Shown: piece after piece, positions 10,411 to 23,442 of the stretch | Layout: each line of letters starts with the position of its first letter | How positions within the stretch are numbered: position 1 is the first letter of the stretch | Source of the DNA: Cyathus striatus | Lineage: Eukaryota > Basidiomycota > Agaricomycetes > Agaricales > Nidulariaceae | Direction of reading: 5' to 3' | DNA length: 64,000 nt | NCBI GenBank assembly: GCA_025738555.1 | Contig: JAOVFP010000003.1 | Location: 6,634,001 to 6,698,000 of the forward strand | Position numbers and translations under genes: made by a program | Notes under the pieces: generated by a model | Told to the model about the DNA's origin: nothing | Database searches by the model: none | What the model saw: the letters and a program-made list of their open reading frames with translations, nothing else

Positions 10411-12472
10411 CATTTCACGTTACAATTTATACATTCTACAGATACATGGTCAACTAAGTGAACTGCAAAATAATATTCTAACATTTATAGTAGCTTGATA
10501 TTCAAATTTTGGGCGTCGAGGTGAGAACAGAATGTAGTTCATGCATGTTAAAATTGTGGTCTAGCTGAACCACATATTTATAATTTTGACAATGTGGCGT
10601 AGTATGACCACTTTCCTAATACAAATGTAGTCTTATATCGCCACATGGGTTTCAGTATTAAACATTGCACTGACTAATTACTATGTTATGTTAGGTCCAG
10701 GTACATACCCATGTACCTCTAAGTGTTAGAGGTGCATACCCATGTACCTCTTGTTTGGCTCAATCTATGTATCATTGTGGAACCACACATATGCCACTAC
10801 ATGCCTCTCTTTGTCCGATGGCAAGACTCACTATGGTTAGATTCTTGATATAGATAGCTAAATGCCACAAGAATCCTCAAATTAATATGAATCAATAATC
10901 TCAATATAAAGAATTAGAGCCAGCAAGTGGTGAAACTCACTACTGATCTTTAAGCTTTGATATTGATTCTACACAGGACAGGAGAGTGGTAGTAAAAAGG
11001 GATGGTCAACAATGTACATAGTGATTGAGGATCTGTTAACGATTGGTATGACCAAGTCTAATGAAGAGTACATCTGAACACTCCTGCCATGCCAAACGGA
11101 ACATTATTGACTGAGCTTAAGATGCAGAGGGGAGCTGTTGACAGTCTGGAAATGATCAGATCTACAGGTCCATATGTGGTTGTAGAATGAGGTTAATGTA
11201 TTAAGCTTTCGAACTCTTTCAAAGCCACTACATAGCCCAACTTCCTGTACCAACCTAATCAAGCATACATAAGTTCTCATGTTATTTCAGATAGATTTGT
11301 TGTAATAACACACACAGCAGTGAGTGCAGACCAAGATGCCGATAATAGAACCAACATTCATCAGTTATAGCAAGCAAGCTAAGTTTTATAAGGTACACAC
11401 TGTTCTCTTCAGTTTCATGATTTCTTCTGGACAGCAAAACCACGTTAGGTCTGCAACTGAGTTATAGTGCGGTGGAGTGGTCCAGGCAGGTGTTAGAGAG
11501 CTACTGAACTGTTGAGTATTCATCATCATGGAGAGGGAAATGATGTGATAAGAGCAGAAGAAGAAGAGATTGAGGACTTAGAGGTAAGTTTTGCGTCATT
11601 TCGGAATAATTAACACTTACTTGTACCCATATTAGACCAAAATTACAATGTTGTAATAATTATGAATATCTTGGAAGAGACTAACAGTTACTTGTATGAA
11701 CTTTAACATCATTCCTAATTGCGCATGCAGCAGGTAACTCTGGGAACTGAAGACTTCAGGGGGAACAGAAAGGATATACATGGTTAGTGATGGTGGGTTA
11801 GCAGTATGACCAATAAAGCAAGACTAAGTCATCTGAAGATGACATGTGAAACTCAAAATCTATCTACATACCTCCTTGGAAACCATTCACTGAGAGTCGT
11901 GCCTTATCTTTCCAAGGATATGCCAATTTCTAGTAGATCTATGTGAGAATGCCAGCATGACACTTACTCATACGTAAAAATTGTTTTGTCTATATGAATA
12001 CATTTGAAAGATAGATTTTCATTCATCACCTACTGAATTATAATATTTGTTATTGCAATCCCTCTAACTTACATATCGTTATTTCATGAAATAATGGAAA
12101 TTGAAGTAGTATAGTACCTAAGTATGTAAGTAACAATCAAAGAGGTTTCAACACCGTTTATACAGTAACGAGCCTCCCAAAATTATGGCTTGTGGAGGAG
12201 GATGAATAGGCACTGGCTCGAAAGGCATTAGTTTATACTGTTGGGAAATAGGTATATGGGTTCAATGGTATAGAACATACCTACACTGGCTTCGATTCCA
12301 AGAACTTATAATTAGTGCCTGGTAATAATAGAAGATCCTCAACTTCCTTCCCGAAGCACATTGCAATAATCTCGAAATCAGTTGGAGAATAACAAAGTAT
12401 ATTTTACCATTAGAGCCCCAATCTGATAATCCAGGAAGTCCCTCTACAGCACATTACAGAGCTCGATGTGCT
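10411..12472. other. Unassigned sequence
   Basis: About 2 kb without a reading frame I can support. A short direct repeat around CATACCCATGTACCTCT lies at about 10704-10752, forming AGAGGT...ACCTCT arms. Possible donor sites (for example AGGTAAGTTTTG near 11582) hint at decayed exons, but nothing is recognisable. Confidence 0.4.
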
Positions 12473-13057
12473 TGCATGGTCTTGCTATCTAGCCTATTCA
12501 TAAGGGTAGAGAATATATCCTTCTTCGGAGCAAAACCTTTCAAATCGCCATTAGTAGACATGAAACGCAGAGGGTGATCAAACATATCTTGTAGAAGGTC
12601 TACCTCAACCTTAAACCATCTTCTCATTTGTCGAGACAGAAAAGAGTCTGTATTAATGGTAAAATTATGATTCTAAATGTTTTCACTGAGCTTCAAGGCC
12701 AATCAATGTCGCTTATGAAATGTCTTATGGACAACTTCCTCTATTGTACCATCGTAAGATGTATCTATAGGAGTGTTATCAAATTTGGTTAATTCTGCCC
12801 AAGGTTCAGAATGAGTAGTACCTTCATGTTCTCCTTTATCTACATCAGTTGAATGTCTCTCTAGCTGATCAATAATCCTCATCTGACGCATTAGAACTAC
12901 TTCGTGGGTGATTTCCCTGTAGATTGGGGTCCTTGAGTGGCTTCTTGCCCAATGTCAATGCATTGTAATTCAAAGGGTCATCACTAATACCAGCCTTATT
13001 CGAGTTCTGTGTGTTACACTTTGAAGTTTTGCTTCCAGATGCCACTGGCTCAGACAT
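12473..13057 (-). CDS. Hypothetical protein, three likely exons
   Basis: Start ATG at 13057 with a hydrophilic Ser/Asn-rich N-terminus (MSEPVASGSKTSKC). The first frame stops at 12869, while an overlapping second frame (12891-12703; IIDQLERHSTDVDK then WAELTKFDNTPIDTSYDG) continues in the same style, so an intron or frameshift lies near 12880. A third open stretch of about 70 codons at 12690-12473 follows an AATACAG acceptor and includes LSRQMRRWFKVEVDLLQDMF and HPLRFMS, ending in TAA. The third stretch lacks an early Met and is easy to miss. No family recognised. Same strand as the SSDETD-family gene upstream but probably separate. Confidence 0.35.
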
Positions 13058-13501
13058 TACAGTAGATTATGGAAATGTGAGTGACACAAGTGAATTGATG
13101 TGAAAAGGTACATGTTTCATTGATGCGATTATAAAACAACATTTGAAAGAGCTGAATTTGTACCGCTGAGTGATGTGTCGGTCGATGCACTCGGAAACTA
13201 ATAGTATGTGAGAGATCTGGTTCAGCAATTTGACTGATAGAGGCTAGAGCCTTAAACAGTGGCCAGGCAAAATACAAGTGAATCATGGAACAGTCAACAA
13301 AATGGCGATGCAAGTGGAACCTACTAGAAATTGTAATACAGTTAGTACACATCTTGTTGTCTATTTAATGTTACAATCATGAATAATAAGTATCTACTAT
13401 AGCTATAAATCATAATACAGTACTGACTACATTAGAGGAATGTGACAGTGCGAATGAAAGAGAAAGAAAGGTGTTCTGATGGCGACATGATGATTTTGCT
13501 G

Positions 13502-13618
13502 CAGGACCTCATGTTAGAGCAGGCAGATATATCACGTGATCTATTCCGCGCGATTCCAGTCTGCCAGCACATGGAGCAGATCATGTGATATATTTGCCTG
13601 CCCTAACATGAGGTCCTG
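13502..13618. mobile_element. MITE, about 117 bp
   Basis: Inverted ends CAGGACCTCATGTTAGAGCA and the complement of TGCCCTAACATGAGGTCCTG pair over about 38 bases with 2-3 mismatches. Just inside the left arm is the palindrome ATCACGTGAT. A related 152-bp copy is at 32225-32376. No clear target duplication, so the superfamily is unassigned. Confidence 0.75.
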
Positions 13619-13889
13619 GAATAAAATTATCGCTGTGCTATCTGACTCTCCTTCCTTCTTACAACATCATCTTACCTAGTTATAGTATTCGATAGATATT
13701 ATTCATGTATGTACAAGTTATCACATCTAATATAAAACCTGCATGATTTGTTGGTTCTACTTAAGCACTTCGTTTTTACTACCGTGAAATATGAAGCATA
13801 CTTGCTCCTAGGAAACATAGCCTAAGCACAGTAAGTAAGTGTAGTTATATCATATTTTATACTACACGTAATGTGTTATTTCACTAGCC
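13619..13889. other. Spacer
   Basis: AT-rich, no feature seen. It is the probable 3' flank of the minus-strand gene that ends at 13890. Confidence 0.35.
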
Positions 13890-16800
13890 CTAAGACCCAC
13901 ATACTCCCTCAGTTTCGAAAAATGCATATGAAACATTCAGTTTAGCTCCCAATAAATGCTTCTGAGACAGACAAAGATTTCTGTACCACTCTGGGTCATA
14001 GCAGTTGATAGGAAATCCCTGTGGTGTGATTGTATCTGGATTCTTGTTATTTGTATGAACCCTATGCCACCCCACATTCCCAGGTGCTCTTTGACAATTA
14101 CCAATCTTCTGTTTGCTGTTGGTTTTTATAATGTTATCTAGTCGATGATACAATAATTCCAATGACTTTGCACGCCATGAGGGAACCACGGTTTTGAACT
14201 GCTTCAGCTCAACACCTGAATCAGTCTCGTCTGAGCTAATTCCAGCAGTGCCAATAGCCTTTATTAGATCGTGATGCCTCATTACTTCGTCATCCAACTC
14301 TACAATGTTCAGGCAGTCATTATATAGCTAATAAATTAGTATTAATTGCAGGTCTTTAGCGTGCAGTTAAACGATGTACGTACATGGTTTTTATGACTAG
14401 CTCTTGTGGACTTGGTCATCTGCTCATATGCAGCTGTTTGAGGGTCTTCCGACCGTAATTCTGCATATTGACCCAATATGTATTGCAGATGCTGTTGCAC
14501 TGCAAGTAGAATGAGTCCGGAAAATTCTCTCCCTCATACTTATAAACCCCGTGTTTGGCATTATCTATGAAATTGTCAACTGTGACATCAGAGGCTTCAA
14601 CATTGAAGGGAATAGTCAACTTCCTTGAAAAATCTATTTGAAACTTTTGAGCCATTATCTCTGGGAACATCAAGTCATGGTCAGTAAACTTCTTAAGTTC
14701 ACTTTCTGATAGAGGTGGAAATCGGGCAATAAGCCCAGAGTCGTATTTTTGGTCCTTTGTCAATCCAAAAAGAAACTTCAAATGTGCCCGGACTGCCTCC
14801 TGAAAGTATGTCAGTCTGTGAATGAGGAAAAGAAAGTAGAGAAGATAATTTACTAAAAAGAAGTTTCTCCTTGGGTCATCTTTGAAAGGTATGGTTCCTT
14901 TTTTGCGAATGACTCTTCGACGATTTGATGACATATGGCTCACAGGTGGATAGGGAGCTCTGTGAGGTAATTCGGGTGAATGACCTGTCATACCCACTAT
15001 GAATTATTTTGTCAGTCAGAATGTAATCAAAGTCAAAGCCGGAGTTCAGACTAACCTGGTGAGGCAATTTGTTCTATTGTTGATTTCAACACATTTTCAT
15101 AATGTTCAGTTTGTTTTCTTAATGCCTCTTCGAGACGATTATTGTGGAGCTGTTGTTCATGCAGTACTGTATCAGAGACAATATTGGCTGTTCTCTGTTG
15201 CTCCTGAAGTATCATTTTTTGCAAGTCAGTGTACTCCTTTTCTCTCTGTCTTTTCAACTCCTGAGAACTGCTCTCTATGAAACTCTGCTGATCTTGTCGG
15301 AAAGTATTGAAGTGGTGGCCCATGGTGGCGAATAAATTATTTATGTCCAGTCCTTCACCAGCACCCCTAGGTATGTTTGGTGGAGTGGCCAGATTAGGAA
15401 GACTTGCTCCATCGGTAGGTACTAGATTGAGACAGAAATGAGCTTACACCAAGATTCCCTTCTGGATGCCATCCCAGCTCACCTGGTGCACTAACTTGGT
15501 TAAGAGGATCTGTATTGTTAACAGAACCTCTCTTAGGAAGTCTGGAATTCGGCTTCACATGTTGTCCAGTCGGGTCTATACTTTTAGGTGCAGAAGTAGG
15601 AAGCTGGCCAGTGATGATACAATTACAATGTGCAGCTCCAGGAATAAATTGATTACCCATCTTGTTAGCAAGTTTACTTCCACTCCCTAGCATCCCCACG
15701 TTATGGGGAACTGGATTGTTAAGATCTCTTCTAGAAAAATTGGAGGGGATTGGTCTCTGCTGTTCATATTGTCTGACTGGGTTTACACTTTTCAGAGTAT
15801 AAGTTGGAAGCTAGCAATAAATGATACGATTAAAATGTCTAATTCCATGGAGAATACAATGATTACCCACTTCGTTAGCGTCTTTGCTAGCACTCCCTTG
15901 TGTCTCGCTTCCATTTGGTTCTGGCTGCGTACCTGGGTCTCCTGAAACTTCTCTAGGAGGTTGGGGCGGGGTTATTTCCAGGTGTACTTGTTGTCTGACT
16001 TGGTCCCTGGTTTTTGGTGCAGGTGGCTAGCCAGTAATGACACAATTAGAACATTCAATTCCACCTGGAAATAAAAGATCTATTATCACCCACCTCATCT
16101 AGATATTCCAGGGCATTATAGTCCATAGGGTCATCTTTGACAGGGACTATGGCAAGTTGGTCTCCACTATGACCCTAATTATGTGATTAAAATTGTAGTT
16201 CCATGAAATATAACAGTGATCACTAACATCGATTTGTTCCATGGGGCCTGATTCACCTGGAGAAGTATTGGTATCTTTAGGTTGAGAAGTTGGAAGAGAA
16301 TCGACAAATATCCCTTTACTAGGAGGTAATACTCAGTCAATAAAGTGAGTACTCTTTCCTAAAATCTTCTCACGACTAGGCTATTGGCTACAATTAGAAA
16401 ATGAAATTTATGATCAAATTTCAGTAAACTCTCACTTTAGCAGTGGTCATCACATGATCTTTGTCCATGCTGCTCCCTTCCGTATTACTAGCATTTTCAG
16501 ATGAGAGATCCTTGGAGTATTTGGATGATGGATGTTCACTGGATTCTGATACACTTTCCTGCTGTTGAAATAATCATTTAGCAAGTGCACTAGTGGGAAG
16601 TGCAGAGTTCTAACATAGAGTGAGTATAATCTATACTTGGATATGGCATTATTTAACTAAATACCATTTGAAAGACCCCATCAGTTGCCTATATAAATGT
16701 ACAGCCTAGTTAGTGCGCAGAACAAAGGGACTTGAAAGGCCATACTGAAGACCCTTCATCTGCCAAATTCACCTCATCTTCCTCTGCTTTATCTTTTCCC

Positions 16801-17734
16801 CTTCCCTTTCTTTTTGTCGCTTTTACAACTTTGTTTCTTTGAACTCTCCTTGAAGTCTTCTCTTTGAGATTTGATGCCCTTGGTTTAACTCATTTGGAGC
16901 GTCGAAGAGGTATGACCTCTTTATCCTCCTTTTTCGCAAGTCAGTTAGTGCAATCTGATAAAATATTAAAAGAGTAAAAACCTGATGCTGCCTGATGGTC
17001 TTATCGCTACCTCCTGTGTCTGTCTCAGTCGAGTCAGGGATGCCACTAGATAATGAGAACAATGAAGTAACACTGTTATTGACAAGGCCCTCGAGGGTTT
17101 ACTTTCACCACAGAGAAAGTAAATAACAAGTCCTTTTCAAAAGCTTTGATTTGCTTTGGTGCTTTGATTTGCTTTGGTGCCTCAATTTGCTTTAGTGCCT
17201 CAATTTGCTTTGGTGCCTCAGCTGAATTGTGTTCAATGCTGCTTCTAAATCCTCCTTGAAGCATCCTTACAATCATTCCCTAATTTTAAACACGATTAGT
17301 ATGGAAGCCTCATCATAAGAAGAAATTAACTGTATACCGTGAATTTCTGTAAAGAAGTAATTGGTGCCTCTCTCCCTGCATATGCACCTCCTTCACCCAA
17401 GTCTGACAACTCTGATCGGCCTGCCTTCAAACTGTGATCAGTTACATTTTCGTCTGGAAGGTCAATGTCACTGTGTAGGCATTTGGAACATTTGCGTGTC
17501 TTCAACAAATGGACCCGTAAAAATATCTATAGTGTATTAAGTGGGCAATATGCATACCTCATTGTCTATGGTGTTAGTTGTTTTTGGATCTGGGTTGCTA
17601 ATTGCAAGTTGCTCATGGGACTGGATGTTACTCAAAGTTTCAGCTGTAGTTGTTCCCAGACCTGGATCGCCAATTGCAAGTTGCTCATGGGACTGGACAT
17701 TACTCGAAAGTTTGGCTGATTGATTGTCTTCCAT
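13890..17734 (-). CDS. Conserved Agaricomycete protein of the SSDETD family, multi-exon
   Basis: Reading on the minus strand from ATG 17734. Exons contain a duplicated 24-residue unit with SHEQLAI (17537-17734), a KCSKC-type stretch (17326-17508), four 6-residue APKQIE/K repeats (17076-17276), Pro/Ser-rich linkers (15390-16060), a Gln/Glu-rich coiled coil (15051-15323; RQREKEYTDLQKMILQEQ) and then the conserved C-terminal half. That half holds EAVRAHLKFLFG and FPPLSESELKKF (14416-14997, probable intron of about 54 bases from GTAAAT at 14850) and GTAGISSDETDSGVE, VVPSWRAKSLELL and PINCYDPEWY (13890-14297). The last pattern (GxSSDE(T/S)D, then a W-R-x-x-x-L segment, then a LPxxxYxPxWY-like end) recurs in many uncharacterised mushroom proteins, often in repeat-rich loci. 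Function unknown. The exon chain is inferred; the 5' exons could belong to a second gene. Confidence 0.5.
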
Positions 17735-20066
17735 GTCTGAACTACAGTCTCTCTGTACTTCATTGTAGGATTATTCAAGGTTGTTTATATGTGATCTGCT
17801 GATGTTGGCAGATAGTGACATAAGTCTCAAATGCTACCAGCTAAGTCTATATCATGAAAGTCCAGGCACCTGACTGAAATCCCAGAGCAATTAGATCAGG
17901 AAACAATGTATATGATACTCTATGGAATGATCTAAACAAATCTCAAGAGGCAGGTCTTCCGGTGCCGCATGTTCCCCTTGCAATGAGGCGCGGACTAGAA
18001 AGAAAGGTTGCTTCGCTTTCTTCATCAGCACCTTACTGAGATTCTGTGTCTGACCATCATACTATATAGAAATAATCACCCAATAGCTAGTTTTGTGCCG
18101 ATAAAAATGGGTAGATGAAATAACATCAAATCCCCTGAATTTCAATGCCACTGTATCATGTTTCTCAATGAGATATTATATTTTGACAAGGGAACTGTGT
18201 TTAAATGATGGTCTAGTTCAGTCCTGTATATAGAGCCTCTCAATTCTTATAAGCGCTAATATGTCCTTCTGCCTTCCTTGAAATCCATGATTGTTCCTAT
18301 TATTTCATTTGAACTGGAGAACAATGCTTGTGTCCCTCATAGATGCAAGCATGTTGTTGAGAAAGACATAAGTCTAGCACTATTTCATCGCATTCACAAT
18401 TTCTGATTCTACCAGGATGTGCCCATTCATAGACAATCCTTTCCGCTCACGATGGGCTTAATGAGTGGCTCGAGGCCTGATAAGCAGCTAAGAGTAATAA
18501 TCACATAGCTTAAAATCATTTCTAAAGCTCATACATACATAGATCAACATTCCGAATACTATTCCGACGTCAAGCCCAAGTTCGCCATAGACACCAGTAC
18601 CTGAAGACAATAATCAACTTGAAACTGAGAAAAGTCCAGGTTTGATCTTTCCAGAATGCAATGATACTAGTCTCAGTAAGAATCATCAGTCACAAACTCC
18701 CTACCGGGTGATAAGACCAGCGAGATCTGGAACTGAGAGTAATAGTAAGTCACAGACTTGTCTGCTTCACTTCTCCTTACTACAAATTGATGAGGAATAG
18801 AGTGCTCATCTCAGAAAGAGCAGAAGATTTGCGGTATTCAGGAATCACTGGCGTGGTTTGAGTCCACTGGTAATTCCCGGATTGAATATCCTCTTCCAGA
18901 CTGCAACAAGTCGGCGATATCAGGTGATATTTATCTGCACTCATATGGAAATGGTGGGATCCAGAGTTGGATGATGACTGAGACACGAAGTTGGCAAGTC
19001 GTAAGATCTGGACATCTGCATTCTACACTTCCCGACTATTGTTTAAGCCTTGTGAACAGAGTCCCAGGATGGGTTACAGCAAAGACGATAAAAACATACA
19101 GGTATCGAGGACAAACCCCTCAAAGAGGGTGATGAATGAATAAATGCTAGAACGATACAAGTAGCTATTAGCACATTGATTGGCAGATCAAGTGTACTAT
19201 TTGTATATGGACTACTTATGTACCAATGAAACCTGCATTGCTTCGGACGTTTTTTGCACAAGTAGAATGACACATGATGACACTGAACTGTCTGCATTTG
19301 ATTCTACCAGAATTTCTGATATGTATGAACATGTACTGGCTAGTTCCAATATATGTACCATTTTTATTCTGGGATGCTGGAACAAGAATGAAATATTCAT
19401 CAGTTACTGCAATGTTGTTTGCACTTGTCACACAGACAGGATGCTTTTGATCTGTATGGATGTGTCCCGGTCAGATCCAACCTACCATTTTTACTGCGGT
19501 AGAAGAAGAATTAGCCCTTAATCACTTGGTGCTATGTCTGCACTCGTTGCACTTTCCTATTTAGGATTAAAGGATGTTGAATGCCAGCCTTCCGGTGTAC
19601 ACACGCTTCTGCTGACAAATAACACTCCCCGAATCTACATGTCAAAGCAGCCTCTACCTATTAACAACTCCATTTAATTTAATGCCATAGTCCAATTATA
19701 GTGCAACACCCACACTACAAGTTTAATGGGGACCACATGCCATGCCAAAGCAGCCTCGGAATGATACCCTGTGTGTATTGCAACATGTATCAATGATCCA
19801 TGTGTAGTTAATTCTGCAGGGTGTTGCGATCACTCGCAAATCACAGATGCTGAAATGCTATGTATCTCACCTTTCTATCCTAGGTTGAATGATTATTATA
19901 CAGAGTAATTTAGTACCACAAGGGGCTACTGCTCCACCATAGTGCATGCTCTTCAAAGGTGCAATAAGAATTTCCAAATACAATTGATGTAAAGCCCACT
20001 GATATCAGGTTTGCAGCAGCTAGTGTATATACATGAATGTGGATAAACTATTGCGTGTCTGCGATG
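17735..20066. other. Unassigned sequence upstream of WD40 gene
   Basis: No supported gene. Short frames at 18780-18986 (minus) and 19180-19521 (plus) have no recognisable motif, and the latter overlaps three alternative frames on the other strand. Confidence 0.35.
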
Positions 20067-21350
20067 ATGGATCCCACATATGTGAAGACCTGGTCCCACA
20101 GGGAGGGTAACAACAATGCCATTAACGTTTTGAAGTTCTCCCCTACTGGCGAGTACCTTGCTAGTGGCAGTGAGGATGGCCTAATTGTCATCTATGGTGT
20201 TCGTGATGGGGAAGTCCTTCACCGGATTCAAATGCATTCTGCTGTTATATCCCTTGCTTGGGATCTTTCTCACTGGTGTGGACTTTACTGTGGATGCCAG
20301 AACGGTGTTTTCTACTTCAAGGATTTCGAGGTAAGTGCTACTTTTTGGCTCAGTTTAAGCAGCGATGTAATTTGCAAATGCAGAATACTGGCTCTGAGAT
20401 ATTGACTGGACTTCGTGAGGCCCCTGGATATGCTATTGAAGTCAGTATGATGGGAATGACACTTGCACTTGTGGTTGGGCCAGAAATTCATATAGCAAGT
20501 AAACTCATTAGTAGTATGCTTTCTTTTCTATTCAACATTGATGTTGCCTTATTAATTTAAGGACACTTTGCAACTACCAACATCCTCCCCAAACCATCCC
20601 ATTCTCAGAATTTATCAGACTCAGATGATTGCATCCATGATTGCTCTCTTCATTTCATTAAAAACAACACCAAACTTATCGTTTTGTATCTTAACCACGG
20701 CATAGTGTATGTTTCTTCATTCATAATTAAACTATGACTTACGAATTGCTAGCTGTTGGGACCTGAAAGAATCATTAAAGCTCTGGACAATAAACTCCAC
20801 TTTCCGTCATATGTGTGCTATGTTACTATCTATCTATACATAAAGCCATTTCTAATTTTGCGACCAGTGGCTACTCGTCACTGTCTCCAGACAGTAGTCA
20901 TATTTTGGTCTCCAACCTCAAAGGGGGGATGGTTATTTTTTCAGTTAGCAAGTTAACTATGCTCAGAAGGTTTCATTACCCAGAAAACCAATCTTGCAAT
21001 GAATCAGTCACAACTGTTTTTCTAAACAATGCTTGATATGTTGCCTGTGTTTTGTACAACGGAACAATCAACATTTCACATGTGTGTACCAGAACAGTGG
21101 TGCAAACTTTGGAGAACAGTGCATTACTGTACACCATGTATTGCAATATTTCTGATTGATTCCGGTGGCTCAGATGGATTTGTTAAAGCCATAGCAGTAA
21201 TTCACAGTGCTCTTATTTTCCTTCATTAATATGCTACATATTATTAGGTTATTCAATGCGACAGACATGAGATCATTGCAGCCACTACCACTGAAAAAAA
21301 GACTGAAGTGAACTTATGGAAAGCTGGAATAGGCAGGTCATCGAGCTGAA
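20067..21350 (+). pseudogene. WD40-type protein, copy A, degraded
   Basis: The ATG at 20067 (MDPTYVKTW) is preferred over the upstream Mets because the paralogue at 35435 starts the same way. Exon 1 is 264 nt (20067-20330; INVLKFSPTGEYLASGSEDG, a typical WD40 blade start) and splices at GTAAGT to 20384 (TGSEILTGLREAPGYAIEV). Later exons give GHFATTNILPKP, CWDLKESLKLW (with W-D and L-W blade ends) and SLSPDSSHILVSNLKGGM. After about 21030 the frame breaks (stop in place of the expected continuation after VFLNNA), with recognisable remains at 21170-21340 (DGFVKAIAVIH, then EVNLWKAGIG). Family: single beta-propeller proteins that are multicopy in Agaricomycetes, probably protein-interaction scaffolds; partners unknown. 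Intron positions match copy B, so the copies arose by DNA duplication, not retroposition. Confidence 0.65.
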
Positions 21351-22441
21351 TGTCGAAGATATTGCACTGAAATTACCCAACTAGAATGGAGTGCTCATGA
21401 ACGCATTGAGGAAGCAATGTACCATATGCGGGTGGGTATTTTCTAATTGTTCAGATTGAATTATTCAATATCACCCTTGGGACCCTCATTAGATCCTTGG
21501 TAACGATGAAGTACTGCAACGACATTTTAAAGTCCTCTTTTCCAGAACCATCTTAACTTTCGTAACCTTCTATTTTTATCTGAATGTGGTGAGTGCAACT
21601 GTCGATTTTCGTTTCTCTGTTTAGTATCCTCACTCACGCTATTTCATAGTTAAGAAGTGTACACCCTGCATGGAGTTATGTAAATGATTTCAGACATTGG
21701 GCTTCTACTCATATACACCATGGATATGTAGAGCTCATGAGCTATGTTAATAGGTGCCTAAGTCATATGTCGAAGACATTGAGAGAAGTTGCGTTGGAGT
21801 GGCTACATGGTGAAAATAGAGAAATTGATATATTGTAAATATATGATGTACTGTCGACATGCATAACAGAACCCTACCTATGAAAATGAGTCAGAATTAT
21901 TCCATGTATCATTTGAGCTATGCATTAGAATCAATCTCTGAGCCTTATTACAAATGTCTCAATGGAAGCTTTTGCTAGATTTAAGGTGGTCATGGAGATC
22001 TCCGTTTGGGTTAGCCGAAGCCTTTCTTTCATGTACGCCCTGTAATACTTGAGGTACCAGGTTAGCTGGCCGGTCGTCACTTTAAAGTAAAGCTCTTTCA
22101 ATGTATCTTAGATTCATCTTGATTAAGATTGTTGACATAGCATATGCATAAAAACAAGATGGAAACAGTTCATCCTTGTGGATCAATTCACATACTAACT
22201 TTGATATTCGAGTGACCTTTTTGGGTATACTGACCAACTTGTAATGAGGCACAGTTAGCATTGATAAGGTTATTAGGTGGGGGAAACACCTCCTTTTCAC
22301 CCACTTCTTCACCTCTTCACCCTTTCCCTTCATCTCATTACCTCAACGAGTATGGTTCAGGTTGATATAAAGTTAGTTGTTATTATAAATTATTGCTGCA
22401 AAATCTAACTTTGTATTTATAAGAACTTCTGCTGCCTCCAT
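21351..22441. other. Unassigned sequence between WD40 copy A and the small gene
   Basis: No recognisable gene. A minus-strand frame of 83 codons (22082-22333) begins MKGKGEEVKKW but shows no family motif. Confidence 0.35.
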
Positions 22442-22934
22442 ATCACAATCGAAAACCCCCACTACTCAACACCTATTAAGGTCAAGTTTACGAGAGTACC
22501 CAATGAGAAGACCTATGTACCCACTATTGAAACCATTTTAAAGGGGTATTATTCTGTGGCGATACGCAATAATTTCGTGATGATAAGGCACCAACTATCC
22601 ACGTTCAAGTTCAGAATTGTGTTTCGATACTTGTCGACTGTATTTGCAAGGAGCATGCCCACAATGCACCTCCATGGAAATGTCGAATTCTTTGGAGACA
22701 TCCTTGTTGTCAAGATGGGCATCCGCCAAACTTATGTCAACTTATTTGGTGGAAAGGACCAGTTCCTTGCTGAATATGCTGTAAAAGAGTATGCACTGTG
22801 TATATCCCATTTATTGTGTTCCTGATATAAATTCCTTGCACAGGTTTTTAATTAGCTGTGGACCACTGTTCAAGCATGCTAATTGGAATGACTTGATGAT
22901 TGAATTCCTGCTCGAGATCTATGCGGAAGTATAA
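22442..22934 (+). CDS. Small conserved hypothetical protein, two exons
   Basis: Open without interruption from about 22442 to the donor at 22788/22789, then from acceptor 22843 to TAA at 22934. Spliced text includes KVKFTRVPNEKTYVPTIET, KGYYSVAIRN, LSTFKFRIVFRYLSTVF, FFGDILVVKMGIR and FLISCGPLFKHANWNDLMIE. No ATG lies at the start of the open stretch, so the true start is unclear (a lost ATG or a further exon). About 150 residues, mixed alpha/beta in appearance, no membrane segment. I recall similar small proteins as repeated families in Agaricomycetes but know no function. It sits between two WD40-family genes on the same strand. Its uninterrupted frame and clean intron contrast with its decayed neighbours. 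Confidence 0.5.
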
Positions 22935-23442
22935 AATACTACTTTCGAATGTAATAGCACCCTGTACTATTTTTTCTTGATTCCAAATATTTGTGAAAGC
23001 CAGTGTATGCATCAGTCAAAAGCCTTCCCATTCCAATGGTCCTTGTGCCTGTCACTTAGAGTGATGAAAGCCTGTTGGTATTCTATGATTGCACTTCTGG
23101 TAGGTTGTCGAATTGTTAATGATTCAGCAGTCTTGCAGATCATATCTGACATAGTTAATGGCTGGATCAAAGCGTTCAATCATGACCAGTTGTGCAAACA
23201 TTAGAATGTCATTTAATTGCATTTGGAACATTGTTTGTTTCAATTAAAAAACATCTGAGCCTGCTGTCTTAGCGAGTAGATTGCAGATCTTAATCGACAT
23301 GGCCTTATTGAGACATATTGTTTTCGCTTGTTTTGAGCCAAGCATGTGGCACTGGCATAGTGCAAGCTGCCTTGAAGTTGATGGAAGATATACGAGATGG
23401 GTTCCCCACTCATCTCTGGCCTTTGTATACCTTGTAATAACC

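Noticed and set aside
12255..12310. tRNA-like text (GGTTCAATGGTATAGAACAT followed by TTCGATTCCAAG)
   Set aside because: Too short and no anticodon arm or closing acceptor stem.
19180..19521. 113-codon plus-strand frame as a gene
   Set aside because: Several overlapping frames of similar length exist on the other strand and no family motif is visible.
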